NCBI RefSeq assembly: GCF_902459465.1
Contig: NC_047073.1
Span: 1 to 64,000 of the forward strand
Source: Asterias rubens
Taxonomy: Eukaryota > Echinodermata > Asteroidea > Forcipulatida > Asteriidae
DNA: 64,000 nt
Reading direction: 5' to 3'
Below are positions 20,887 through 33,142 of the stretch, in pieces (position 1 is the first letter of the stretch; every line of letters starts with the position of its first letter). Both the position numbers and the translations under genes were made by a program. The notes under the pieces are model-generated. The model was not told where the DNA came from. It saw only the letters and a list, made by a program, of their open reading frames with translations, and made no database searches.

Positions 20887-23070
20887 GGGTCATTCCGTGT
20901 CAAATCAACCAGTTTTCAGAAAAGTTCCCAGGTGACCCCCTCAGATTTTGATGAAACTTCATCAGAATGATTGAATGTGGCTCAAATGAACACATACAAA
21001 AAAGCTAAGTCATACTCCATGTCGTTTGCGAGATATGACCCATTGAAATTTGGTCGAGGCGGCCATTTTGTGCTCGCGCGGGACGCGAAAAGTGATTTTT
21101 TTGATAATTTCCGACTTTGAAAGCTCATAATTTAATTATTGTACCAGGTAGAGAGCTCAAATTTGGTATTCCATCTTACTTCTTGCCAAATTTCATGAAT
21201 CTGCACTCAATTTAGATGTATCTCCTTTAATTTTCTAGTTATGGTCACCTAAAACAGGCACTTTAATCAGCCAAAAATGTTTTTTGTGATTTTTGGGGTC
21301 ACCCTGTGCCCACATGAGGGGTCAAATAAATCCTATATTCCCTAGGTATTATCTATGGGTGCATGTTTATACCCATAAGCAATTATAAGCTCACCAATGC
21401 AATAATTTAGAAATAGCATGGGCCCAAAGTTGGTTCCAGCCAGAAAAAGGTCAAAAAGACCCCGCCCGTCTTGACCCCGGTTGACCCCGCGATCAATTGA
21501 AATGTTTTTTGAAATTGATACCAGTTAAACATATATATTATATCTACTTATACACCAATTTTCAGCTTTGGCACTCAACTCCTTCATGGTGTGGTGGCAA
21601 TTTGAATGTTATATGTTTTTGGCACATTTTAATGTAATATCATACAGTGTACATGTACATGTACATTCATGTACACATACAATACATGGTAATATATGTT
21701 TGAAGCTTGTGTAACTTATTTTTTCTGGCTAGCAAAAAGTAACATCAACGCATTGGCATCTGTGGTGTCTGCGTGATACACAAGTACATATTTGTTTGAG
21801 AAATGAGTGTTTGCATGTGATACACATTAGAGAAGTATTGTTCTAAAAAGTAGTGTATGGAAAGTAATACCAGCGTTTAATATGCAAATGAGGTGACCAT
21901 GTGATTGGAAAGTTTAACCAGCATAAACATAGCATGGAGGAAACAAAGGGGACTGGGGTTGGGTTAAAACCAGAGAAGAATATGACAGATAGTTAGTGTT
22001 AAGTACTGGCAGATTTAATTTGTATTGTGTGGTTTGATCCATGTTTCAAGTGAAACTACACACGGTACACTGGGGTATGGTTCCATACTGGGGTATGGTT
22101 CCAATATTTTGTGTGTGTTATGGGAGAATTTTGCAGCACTTTGTGGTACCTGCCTTAAATTATTTATTGCAGTTAAAAACATGCATCATCAACCCATTTC
22201 TAAAAACAATAACACAAATAAACTTACTTTTTTGCTAGCCAGAAAAAAATAAGTTACACAAGCTTCAAACATATTTTACCATGTATTGTACATGTGTACA
22301 TGAATGTACATGTACATACTGTATGATATTACATTAAAATGTGCCAAAAACATATAATATTCAAATTGCCACCACACCATGAAGGAGTTGAGTGCCAAAG
22401 CTGAAAATTGGTGTATAAGTAGATATAATATATATGTTTAACTGGTATCAATTTCAAAAAACATTTCAATTGATCGCGGGGTCAACCGGGGTCAAGACGG
22501 GCGGGGTCATTTTGACCTTTTTCTAGCTGGAACCAACTTTGGGCCCATGCTATTTCTAAATTAATGCATTGGTGAGCTTATAATTGCTTATGGGTATAAA
22601 CATGCACCCATAGATTATACCTAGGGAATATAGGATTTATTTGACCCCTCATGTGGGCACAGGGTGACCCCAAAAATCACAAAAAACATTTTCGGCTGAA
22701 TAAAGTGCCTACTTTGGGTGACCATAACTAGAAAATTAAAGGAAATACATTTAAATTGAGTGCAGATTCATGAAATTTGGCAAAAAGTAAGATGGAATAC
22801 TGAATTTGAGCTCTCTACCTGGTACAAAAACTAAATTATGAGCTTTCAAAGTCGGAAATTATCAAAAAAATCACTTTTCGCGTCTCGCGCGAGCACAAAA
22901 TGGCCGCCTCGGCCAAATTTCAAACGGTCATATCTCGAAAACGACATGGAATATGACTTAACTTTTTTGTATGTGTTCATTTTTGCAACATCCAATCATT
23001 CTGATGAAGTTTCATCAAAATCTGAGAGGGTCACCTGGGGACCACTGGTTGATTTGACACGGAATGACCC
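20887..23070. mobile_element. 2.2-kb fold-back element with arms of about 850 bp
   Basis: The left arm 20887-21742 begins GGGTCATTCCGTGTCAAATC. The right arm 22226-23070 ends in the exact complement. Both contain the same series: the cgcgaaaagtgattttttt block, ggggtcaccctgtgcccaca, gggcccaaagttggttcc and atcgcggggtcaacc. The spacer is 483 bp without a recognisable gene. AGGT flanks both ends (20883-20886 and 23071-23074) and could be a 4-bp target duplication. It is inserted next to a LINE fragment. I cannot place it in a named superfamily. Confidence 0.9.
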
Positions 23071-23324
23071 AGGTAACTTCCGGGAGGAAGGTTTACGATA
23101 TCGCAACTCACCATTCACACTAGTTTGTTTGCTCAAAGATGATCTTTCCATCAAGGAAACTCGGCAAACTCCCACAAGGGGATATAAACACCAAGCTGGC
23201 AACAACCAATCTCTCTCATAGTACAAACATTGGGGTAACATCTATGATTATCAATTACAATCAAGAAATTGTGATTCAGTAACTAGACGACAATATTTAT
23301 TCTAGTCATTGTGAAATCAGCGGT

Positions 23325-23395
23325 TAGCTGGGGGATTCGAACCCACAATCTTGTGATTGTAAGTCCTGCAGTCTAACCACCTGACCACAGTGATA
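23325..23395 (-). mobile_element. tRNA-like SINE head
   Basis: The minus strand reads tgtggtcaggtggttagact, then gattgtgggttcgaatcccc, with plausible A and B boxes. No 3' CCA context or clean cloverleaf was confirmed. Treated as a SINE head and not a functional tRNA. Confidence 0.5.
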
Positions 23396-23484
23396 CTACA
23401 TTAATATATTATGTACTTTAACTATACTAGCTAGTCTGGATTTATACCGGTAGCCCTATTAAAAGGAATTGTACACGTTTGGTT

Positions 23485-23665
23485 ATTACTCAAAATAAAT
23501 ATTAACTTAAAAACTGACTTGGTAACGATCATTGGACTTGGAGAGCTGATGGAAGGTTAAAACAATGTAGGAAACGACTCCCTCTATGGTTTTTATGGGA
23601 TACACAAAGTGAGAAGACTGGTCGTTGACAATTACCAAACGTGAACAATGCCTTTCAATACACTA
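23485..23665 (+). mobile_element. TTAA-type MITE family 1, badly decayed copy
   Basis: Both ends are recognisable (ttggttattactcaaaataa and ttgacaattaccaaacgtg). The middle is deleted. Confidence 0.55.
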
Positions 23666-23893
23666 CGTACATACACATGTACATTAGCTGACACAGTGAC
23701 AGTCGATAACATTACAAACTAGATGCGTAGACCAGCTAACCGAAGAAAACGATTTAAAAGTAGCTTCTCTCGAGCGGACGGCGGAATGAACCAGATAAAT
23801 GTAATCTAACAGCCCTTAGCTTGACTTGTGTGCTTTAGTTGCCTCATAAATAATACTTTACACAGCTATTAACAGTCAAAATTGTCCACTTAC

Positions 23894-23921
23894 TCATACT
23901 TCCCGCGATGATGTTCACCAT
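23894..23921 (-). CDS. possible first coding exon
   Basis: On the minus strand an ATG at 23921 opens MVNIIAGSM directly before a GTAAGT donor. It may be exon 1 of the SMPD4 transcript or of another gene. The sequence is too short to match, and no SMPD4 N-terminal exons were found between here and 18333. Confidence 0.25.
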
Positions 23922-24140
23922 CTTGAATTGATCACGGAATGCAACACTAAACATAACTAGTCTACAGAGGGCGCTAGGGTTGTTCTTAGATGAAATTAAT
24001 TTTCTTTGGCCCTGTTATAACAAAATATACTACCAGACTAAGGTTACCAGCATAATACCATGTCATGTGTACAGTTTTTGTGAGTGGTATCCAGCTCATT
24101 TCTGCTAAGCATACAATTCTTTGAAATAATGGGCCCTGGA

Positions 24141-24160
24141 TGCCATGTCACCTAGGCCCT

Positions 24161-24191
<31 letters not shown>

Positions 24192-24260
24192 TGGGGGATG
24201 ATTGGGGGGGGGGGATGGGGGATGATGGGGGGGGGGGGTGGGGGATGATGGGAGGGGCAA
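24141..24260 (+). repeat. G-run minisatellite (gggggatgatggg)
   Basis: Long G homopolymers interrupted by gatgatt/gatgatgg. Its Pro-rich and Gly-rich open frames on the two strands are artefacts of low complexity. Could form G-quadruplexes. Confidence 0.85.
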
Positions 24261-24846
24261 ACCCGGGATTGCTCCAGGTCCTGGGGAGAATGGTGGAAAT
24301 TGCACTCTGTGTCCTACTATACTAATTTTGACCATTTAAAATATTGCCTTGACAGGAACAGCCCTTGACTAATAATATTATAGTTGGCAATATCTTAAAA
24401 GAAGTATTAAAAGTGTACAGAGGTAACACTTCTCAGACTGTGTATTACTATGGGGACTCTCTTCTCTTAGGAATTTTTGCAATAATATCTCAAAAAAGAA
24501 GTATAAGAAGCATTACCACGATAACACTTCTCCGACTGTGTTTTATCTAGGGATAATTATTCTTATAGTTTTGGCAATAAAGTAGTGCAGCCAAGCTTGA
24601 GTGCAGCAGCTTTGGGTTACAGTACAATGTGTTTTAAGACATTTTTCACTAGTGGCAAAACAATGCAATTTCTTTTACAGGGGTATTTTATTATTTTAAA
24701 ATGTTAATTATATATCACAATATTGTTTCTTGTTTCACATGACCAAGGTATTTATTTCACACTAAAGCCATAAACATAAATATGGCAAAATAAAATGAAC
24801 ATTTTGAACTTACTATACACATAACGGGCAAAAAAACACTTCAAAG

Positions 24847-25231
24847 TTAAAGACAGTGGACACTATTGGTAACTGTTAAAGACTAGTCTTCACAGTTGGT
24901 GTATCTCAACATATGCATAAAATAAAAAAACCTGTAAACATTCGAGCTCAATCGGTCGTCGAAGTAGAGAGATAATAATGAAAGAAAAAACACACTTGTC
25001 ATACGAAGTTGTGTGCTTTCAGATGCTTAATTTGAGACTTCAAATTCTAAATCTGATGTTTCGAAATCAAATTTGTGGAAAATGACTTCTTTCTCAAAAA
25101 CTATGGCACTTCAGAAGGAGCATTTCTCACAATGTTTTATACAATCAACTTCTCCCAATTACTCGTTACCAAGTAAGGTTTTATGCTAATAATTATTCTG
25201 AGTAATTACCAGTAGTGTCCACTGCCTTTAA
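24847..25231 (-). mobile_element. TTAA-type MITE family 1, complete copy
   Basis: Left border agTTAAAGACAGTGG and right border ccactgcctTTAAgtg, both with TTAA but with different bases outside it. This fits a TTAA target duplication and not a longer TTTAAA one. Confidence 0.85.
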
Positions 25232-25239
25232 GTGATTGA

Positions 25240-26690
25240 TAGTTATGGTAATAGGCATTAATAGGGCCTACTAAAAATAATTAGGCTAGAAGACAACACC
25301 AGTATGAAAACAAGGAGTTGCTACATAGATTGGTTTTGACCTCATCGCAAATACTTGGTACGCATGCATAGCGATCAAGTTTGACTGCGAGCTGGATCAG
25401 CATGCACCTCGTTCAACAGTAAGCACTTTGCAAAAGAATTTGCGAAAAGGTCTTTGATGACATTAGTTAACAACAGGGTGGACCACGTGAAGGTTGTCAT
25501 CTTCCACCCCACAACAGTTAAAGGGATCATAATACATCCAAGTTTGTAACCATTACAACAATTGCTTCTTTGAAATGTTACCCCCCTTTGATACCTAGCC
25601 TACGGAGTGAAAAACCAGAGATAACAAATACTCTGGAAAACCCCACTTAAACTTATCTATAATAACTATGACTTAAGAAATGCTTTCAATTGTTCAATTA
25701 AAGTTGTTGACCATGATTATGCGGTTAAAGAAAATTTTATATACAGTACCGTTTTCTTGCAGTAAAACCAATTAATTACTTTCCTTTGTTTAAGATAAGA
25801 TACATTATATAATTTCAATCAATATCCTATATCGGAAGTCATTACTATAGTGGCTAGCTCCCTTTGTCTGCAGAGTGAAGAAACACTCTTGTGAGAAAGT
25901 ACTCTTGAAAACCCTGATATTAGCATCAAATAGCTATCTACATAGGCGAATATCAAACTTGTCAACAATTTTGTAATTAAAAAAAACCATGTTAACAAGT
26001 ACTCTCAACTATAAAACTGTTGTGAATGGTATATCACAATATACCAATCTTAGTGTGGCATTTTTGGCACAAAATTAACACCAGATAATAAAACTAATGT
26101 CATGTCCTTTGTATAAAATTTATAAAAAACATAATTAACGAGCAATCTCAACTATTGCAAGGTATAAAGAATATCAATACCGAGTGTGACATTAATGCAA
26201 CACAATTAACAGTAGATAATATAAATGTTGTGACCTTTGTTATAACCATTGTAATTAATTAATATAACAACTAGTACTCGGTGCCCGGCGAACAGCGCCC
26301 TCTATTGAGCAAAAACTCAACATCGTGCACAAATTAATGCCTACCTAGCTCGTAACAATGAACATTGTAATTAATTAGCATAACAATGAGGACTCAAACA
26401 CCCTCAAGTAACACAGTACAATGTCATGACCATTGTAATTTAAAACCTCAATAACAGTTATTGAACCCAATGTGAGTCACAATATTTACATGTCCTTTAA
26501 TAATAACTAATACAAAAAAAACATGGTGGCCACCATGTGGGGGTACCCCCAGAACACTTATAATATTGTTTGGATGAATAACGGAACGACACAATAAAAG
26601 GTACCATTCATTTTTAATACAATATTCAAATTCAGTAAAAGTAAAACTAAATTTTATTAGTTTGTAATGTTAAACCACTCATATACACTT
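25240..26690. other. AT-rich stretch
   Basis: No gene. The word cattgtaattaa with nearby ataacaa recurs at about 26250, 26365 and 26432, a loose repetition that leads into the palindrome cluster at 26746. Confidence 0.35.
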
Positions 26691-26745
26691 CTTGACAAGC
26701 TTGTTGTCTTTATATTTGTAATGAGTTTGCCCTATTGTTTCATAA

Positions 26746-26956
26746 TTGTAATGAGCAATTGCATTACAAATTTACATAACTTGTTTCATGCTTGTAATGC
26801 AGTACTTCATTACGCACTTGAAACTTTGACATACTTGCAATGAGGTATTTCATTGCAAGAATGTTTTGCATGAGTGTAATGAAATACCTCATTACAAACA
26901 TGCAACATTAAAAATGTGAATACATTAACTTGTAAGGAATTATCTCATTACAAGTT
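26746..26956. repeat. cluster of five TTGTAATGA-type palindromes
   Basis: Five successive inverted repeats: 26746-26769, 26794-26813, 26834-26859 (CTTGCAATGA / TCATTGCAAG), 26876-26895 and 26927-26956 (AACTTGTAA / TTACAAGTT). All are variants of a ttGTAATGA ... TCATTACaa dyad with stems of 6-10 bp. Confidence 0.85.
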
Positions 26957-26989
26957 ATTACGTATTCTGTCTACAAAATAAGTTGAACA

Positions 26990-28440
26990 AGGCAGCTTGA
27001 AGCAGGAACTTCATCACATCAAGACATCACTACAACTCAACGACTAAAAGACCTTCAATTCCTGCAGCCAGCCCAAGCCATTCCTCATCACACAAGTAGA
27101 CAAAAGTCCGCAGTTCAAGGCTACCATCACCCTTCCATACATCGGCCATGCATCTCACAAGCTCCAACAAATCATCAGCCAAGCTCAACCCAGAAACGTA
27201 CAAGATTCAAACATCACTTCACACAGAAGACCAGCATTCCCTCCGAATGCGATGACACATAGAGGAGACCTGCTGCATTCATATCCATGAGAATCAAGAA
27301 ACATCAAGCACACGGCAGTCTGGGACACCATGACAAATCAGCCTTGATCAAACACTCACACAGAGTTTTTTCAGAGCCAACACTCATACAAAAGAGTGTA
27401 CCCACAAGTTAAATACACATATTTATAGTTTCTTCCTATTTCTCTTCACCATGCAAAGCTTCAAACAATACTAATATTCAAGTCATTGTTCCACAATAAG
27501 AAAAATTTGTTGTGTACGTGAGTTCAATCTGCAGATGAATCCGGATGATCATGCTGTCATATCAAGATCCATTTGAAGATTTGTTCAATGTTGTTCATGC
27601 TCTTGGAACGACTACTCAATGGTCGAAGTACATCCTTAGTAACAGTCGAAGCTGGTACCACCAATTTGGATACAACCTTAGATGAGGGCAGTCATCATGA
27701 AGAAACAGTCCTCCTTTACAAAGACTGTGTTGAAGCAACAGTTTTATTGGTGCTGCATAATGTGGCTCAGCATCTTGACGTAATCAACTCTTAGTTGTTC
27801 CACTCTGTTCATCCTGTAATATGATATAAAACAAAATTGAAACAAAAAGATTTGTAAGATCAATTTTTGTGTTTAAGCAAAGTTTATTTTCCGCACGCTA
27901 ATGGATTTCTCAGATTTATTAGCTAAAAGAGATCTTACCTTCAAGGATCCTGGTAAGTAGTTGTAGATAATACTTGATGTATATCTCCTCAAGCCATGAC
28001 GTATCTATCTTTGTGATGTCACATCTTCATGGTCCATGTTGACAGGATGGGAGAAAAGTAGTCATCACAATAACCTGTATGTAAGTAGTAGTTGAGCGAC
28101 AGGTTGTCTTTAACTGACGCCATCTTGGGAACCTCTGATGGCCGCCTTCAACGCCCCGTCCAGCATCAGCATCTTAAGCTCAGTTGTTTCTGGTTGTGTG
28201 CTGTGTCCTTCAGCCAATCTTAGAATGTTACATCAATGGCCATTGGTAGCATTCTTGTATAGACGCCATCTAGCGGATGACCTCTAAGGGAGCGCCATCT
28301 GAAAGAAAGTTGTTATCACATCAGTACAAACCATATAGAGACTAATATAATGTAATCATCTGATGATCATTACGGAACTACTGCTTCAAAATCAAATCAC
28401 AAAATTAGCTCAAAAATTGAGTTCAAACACTACTTTTCAT
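26990..28440. other. stretch before the 0.95-kb array
   Basis: No recognised gene. A minus-strand donor-like site (ccttgaagGTAAGA) is at about 27938, and the words gccatctagcgg / gcgccatct occur around 28265-28300. The plus frame 27573-27794 has no family resemblance. Confidence 0.3.
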
Positions 28441-29221
28441 GAAAAAGTTTGAAGTTTCTGTCATCTCAAAGACGCAGACTGTTAAAAAGATTGATGCAAC
28501 AAACTCTCTGCACAATTCTTTCGAGTTATGTTATTCCATGTGTAAAAACTGTTTTAGTTTCTTGTGAAACAAGTATGGTTACCATTATTACATCTGTTGT
28601 TGATCCATTGGACTGCAATGCATTCTCTCATCCACACAGGAACACTCCTCTATGAAGCCAGGCAACCAGCGGTTGTCTTCTTGGTCATCGGCGGATGGAC
28701 ATCACCAGCACGAACGCAGACGCCATTGATGTGCAGTTTTCATTGGACTCCGTACTTCACAGGCAGTTGGTTTCGCATTTCACCATTGCAGTAAATAAAA
28801 GACAAAAAATAGATACATTCAGAAAATGCACTTCCAAATAGAATTATTCCATTTAGTTTGGGAATAATTTAGGTCAACATAAATGTGGGTTTGAGTTTTT
28901 CTATCATGTTATTCGTTAGGGTTTATTTCTTTGAATTTTTAGAGAGTCAAATATTTGTCATCAACTCGTTTGTCTGCATTAAGCAAATCGTAAAGAAAAT
29001 TGTAAATTTGTAGTTAAACTTTGTTGAACACTTATGAACACATCAGAGGAAAGAAAGGAATGTTTAGGTTCTGTTAAGGGTTAAACTGCATGGTTTATTG
29101 AGCTAGTTTTGTTTGGGCATTCAAAATAAGCCACATTAAGTTTTCAAAAGCACTTTTTTACGACTTAATACTTATGGACAGTAATAACTTATACTGTTTT
29201 TTACTTTCTTAAGTCGTCTTA

Positions 29222-29305
29222 CCTGGAAACTTGCATCCTCAGACCATAAGACACCCTCGTCCTCCTTCCATGATCCTTGGTAGCCATTATCCTTGTGACA
29301 TCACC
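29222..29305 (-). other. candidate repeated exon, copy 1 (with copies at 30171, 31120, 32547, 33143)
   Basis: Read on the minus strand: tctccatatacag acceptor, 82 nt, then TTTCCAG|GTAAGA donor. One frame is open and reads DVTRIMATKDHGRRTRVSYG then LRMQVS. The segment and both splice-like borders are almost unchanged in all five units. Without a parent transcript I cannot say whether it is coding, a non-coding RNA exon, or only repeat. Confidence 0.4.
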
Positions 29306-30170
29306 TGTATATGGAGAATCATTCAACAACTACATCACTAATAAGTTAGTTCAAAAATTGAGTTCAGTCGCTGCTTTTCAGCAACAAGTTTGAACTATTT
29401 ATGTCATCTCAAAGTCATCGATTGTTGTAAAAAGATTGACGCAACAAACTTTCTGCGCAATCCTTTAAAGTTATGTTATTACATGTGTAAAGTCTGTTTT
29501 AGTTTCATGTCAAAACAAATAGTTGCCATTATTACATCTGTTGTTGATCCATCAGACTGCAATGCATTCTATCATCAACCAGGGAGACAGGAACACTCCT
29601 CTATGAAGCAGGCAACCAGCGGTTGTCTTCTTGGTCATCGGCAGATGGACGTCACCAGCACGAACGCAGACACCATTGATGTGCAGTTTTCATTGGACTC
29701 CGTACTTCACAGGCAGTTGGTTTCGCATTTCACCATTGCAGTAAATAAAAGACAAAAAATAGATACATTCAGAAAATGCACTTCCAAAGAGAATTATTCC
29801 ATTTAGTTTGGGAATAATTTAGGTCAACATAAATGTGGGTTTGAGTTTTTCAATCATATTATTCGTTAGGGTTTATTTCTTTGAATTTTTGGAGTCAAAT
29901 ATTTCTCATCAACTCGTTTGTCTGCATTTAGCAAATCGTAAAATAAACTGTAAATTTTTCGTTAAACTTTGATGAACACTGATGAACACATCAGAGGAAA
30001 GAAAGGAATGTTTAGGTTTTGTTAAGGGTTAAACTGCATGGTTTTATTGAGCTAGTTTTGTTTGGGCATTCAAAATAAGCCACATTAAGTTTTCAAAAGC
30101 ACTTTTTTACGACTTAATACTTATGGACAGTAATAACTTATACTGTATTTACTTTCTTAAGTCGTCTTAC

Positions 30171-30254
30171 CTGGAAACTTGCATCCTCAGACCATAAGAC
30201 ACCCTCGTCCTCCTTCCATGATCCTTGGTAGCCATTATCCTTGTGACATCACCT
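30171..30254 (-). other. candidate repeated exon, copy 2
   Basis: Same acceptor, body and donor as the copy at 29222. Separated from it by one unit length. Confidence 0.4.
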
Positions 30255-31119
30255 GTATATGGAGAATCATTCAACAACTGCATCACTAATAAGTTAGTTC
30301 AAAAATTGAGTTCAGTCGCTGCTTTTCAGCAACAAGTTTGAACTATTTATGTCATCTCAAAGACATCGATTGTTGTAAAAAGATTGACGCAACAAACTTT
30401 CTGCGCAATCCTTTAAAGTTATGTTATTACATGTGTAAAATCTGTTTTAGTTTCATGTCAAAACAAATATAGTTGCCATTATTACATCTGTTGTTGATCC
30501 ATCAGACTGCAATGCATTCTATCATCAACCAGGGAGACAGGAACACTCCTCTATGAAGCAGGCAACCAGCGGTTGTCTTCTTGGTCATCGGCAGATGGAC
30601 GTCACCAGCACGAACGCAGACACCATTGATGTGCAGTTTTCATTGGACTCCGTACTTCACAGGCAGTTGGTTTCGCATTTCACCATTGCAGTAAATAAAA
30701 GACAAAAAATAGATACATTCAGAAAATGCACTTCCAAATAGAATTATTCCATTTAGTTTGGGAATAATTTAGGTCAACATAAATGTGGGTTTGAGTTTTT
30801 CAATCATATTATTCGTTAGGGTTTATTTATTTGAATTTTTTGAGTCAAATATTTCTCATCAACTCGTTTGTCTGCATTTAGCAAATCGTAAAATAAACTG
30901 TAAATTTTTCGTTAAACTTTGATGAACACTGATGAACACATCAGAGGAAAGAAAGGAATGTTTAGGTTTTGTTAAGGGTTAAACTGCATGGTTTTATTGA
31001 GCTAGTTTTGTTTTGGCATTCAAAATAAGCCACATTTAGTTTTCAAAAGCACTTTTTTCCGACTTAATACTTATGGACAGTAATAACTTATACTGTATTT
31101 TACTTTCTTAAGTCATCTT

Positions 31120-31203
31120 ACCTGGAAACTTGCATCCTCAGACCATAAGACACCCTCGTCCTCCTTCCATGATCCTTGGTAGCCATTATCCTTGTGACAT
31201 CAC
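31120..31203 (-). other. candidate repeated exon, copy 3
   Basis: Same acceptor, body and GTAAGA donor as the other copies (downstream gtaagatgac here in place of gtaagacgac). Confidence 0.4.
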
Positions 31204-31360
31204 CTGTATATGGAGAATCATTCAACAACTACATCACTAAGTTAGTTCAAAAGTTGAGTTCAGTCGCTGCTTTTCAACAACAAGTTTGAACTATTTATGT
31301 CATCTCAAAGACATCGATTGATGTAAAAAGATTGACGCAACAAACTTTCTGCGCAATCCT

Positions 31361-31747
31361 TTAAAGGCAGTGGACACTATTGGTAATTACTCAAAATAAT
31401 TATTAACATAAAACCTTTCTTGGTGACAAGTAATGGGGAGAGGTTGGTGGTATAAAACATTGTTAGAAACAGCTCCCTCTGAAGTGCCATAGTTTTGGAG
31501 AAAGAAGTAATTTTCTACGAATTTGATTTCGAGACCTCAAGTTTAGAACTTTAGGTCTCAAAATCAACCATCTAAACGCACACAACTTCGTGTGACAAGG
31601 GTGTTTTCTTCTTTCATTACTATCTCGCAACTTTGATGACCGATTGAGCTCTAATTTTCACAGGTTTGTTATTTTATGCGTATGTTGAGATACACCAACT
31701 GTGAAGGCTAGTCTTTGACAATTACCAATAGTGTCCACTGCCTTTAA
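31361..31747 (+). mobile_element. TTAA-type MITE family 1, insertion in array unit 4
   Basis: Complete copy with termini AGGCAGTGGACACTATTGG and complement. It interrupts the array sequence caatcctttaaagttatg, which is continuous in the neighbouring units at 29454, 30403 and 32778. Comparing filled and empty sites shows that TTTAAA is present on both sides after insertion and once before. Taken with the copies at 24847 and 47546, the duplicated target is TTAA. Confidence 0.93.
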
Positions 31748-32387
31748 AGTTATGTTATTACATGTGCAAAATCTGTTTTAGTTTCCTGTCAAAACAAATA
31801 TAGTTGCCATTATTACATCTGTTGTTGATCCATCAGACTGCAATGCATTCTCTCATCCACCAGGGAGAGGAACACTCTATGAAGCCAGGCAACCAGCGGT
31901 TGTCTTCTTGGTCATCGGCGGATGGACGTCACCAGCGCGAACGCAGACGCCATTGATGTGCAGTTTTCATTGGACTCCGTACTTCACAGGCAGTTGGTTT
32001 CGCATTTCACCATTGCAGTAAATAAAAGACAAAAAATAGATACATTCAGAAAATGCACTTCCAAATAGAATTATTCCATTTAGTTTGGGAATAATTTAGG
32101 TCAACATAAATGTGGGTTTGAGTTATTCAATCATATTATTCGTTAGGGTTTATTTATTTGAATTTTTGGAGTCAAATATTTCTCATCAACTTGTTTGTCT
32201 GCATTTAGCAAATCGTAAAATAAATTGTAAATTTTTCGTTAAACTTTGATGACCACTTATGAACACATCAGAGGAAAGAAAAGAATGTTTAGGTTCTGTT
32301 AAGGGTTAAACTGCATGGTTTTATTGAGCTAGTTTTGTTTGGCCATTCAAAATAAGCCACATTAAGTTTTCAAAAGCACTTTTTTTA

Positions 32388-32494
32388 CGACTTAATAATA
32401 ATAATAAAGGAAACTTGTAATGCGCCATGTCTGTCACAGGCGACACTCCTGGCGCAGGAACCCTAACAAAGCTAACAACTGAAGGAACTAATTA
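32388..32494 (-). mobile_element. LINE/SINE 3' tail fragment
   Basis: An insertion absent from the other array units, starting aataataataataaaggaaac and containing cgccatgtctgtcacagg and the cctggcgcagg word. It resembles the antisense tails at 46490 and 61980. Confidence 0.5.
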
Positions 32495-32546
32495 ATACTT
32501 ATGGACAGTAATAACTTATACTGTATTTTACTTTCTTAAGTCGTCT

Positions 32547-32630
32547 TACCTTGAAACTTGCATCCTCAGACCATAAGACACCCTCGTCCTCCTTCCATGA
32601 TCCTTGGTAGCCATTATCCTTGTGACATCA
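32547..32630 (-). other. candidate repeated exon, copy 4
   Basis: Last bases before the donor are TTTCAAG in place of TTTCCAG; otherwise the same. Confidence 0.4.
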
Positions 32631-33142
32631 CCTGTATATGGAGAATCATTCAACAACTGCATCACTAAGTTAGTTCAAAAGTTGAGTTCAGTCGCTGCTT
32701 TTCAGCAACAAGTTTGAACTATTTATGTCATCTCAAAGACATCGATTGTTGTAAAAAGATTGTCGCAACAAACTTTCTGCGCAATCCTTTAAAGTTATGT
32801 TATTACATGTGTAAAGTCTGTTTTAGTTTCATGTCAAAACAAATATAGTTGCCATTATTACATCTGTTGTTGATCCATCAGACTGCAATGCATTCTCTCA
32901 TCCACCAGGGAGACAGAAACACTCCTCTATGAAGCCAGGCAACCAGCGGTTGTCTTCTTGGTCATCGGCGGATGGACGTCACCAGCACGAACGCAGACGC
33001 CATTGATGTGCAGTTTTCATTAGACTCTGTACTTCACAGGCAGTTGGTTTCGCATTTCACCATTGCAGTAAATAAAAGACAAAAAATAGATACATTCAGA
33101 CAGTAATAACTTATACTGTATTTTACTTTCTTAAGTCATCTT

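Noticed and set aside
20883..23074. AGGT flanks as proof of a 4-bp target duplication of the fold-back element
   Set aside because: A 4-bp match can be chance, and no empty site is available in the window. Recorded only as a possibility.
24105..24335. Pro-rich and Gly-rich small proteins on the two strands
   Set aside because: G-run low complexity; the same holds for the Pro-rich frames at 44224-44535.
29390..29806. 138-aa plus-strand frame in array unit 2
   Set aside because: The sister units break the same frame at different places, and no codon bias or domain is seen. The minus-strand candidate exon in the same array has better splice borders.
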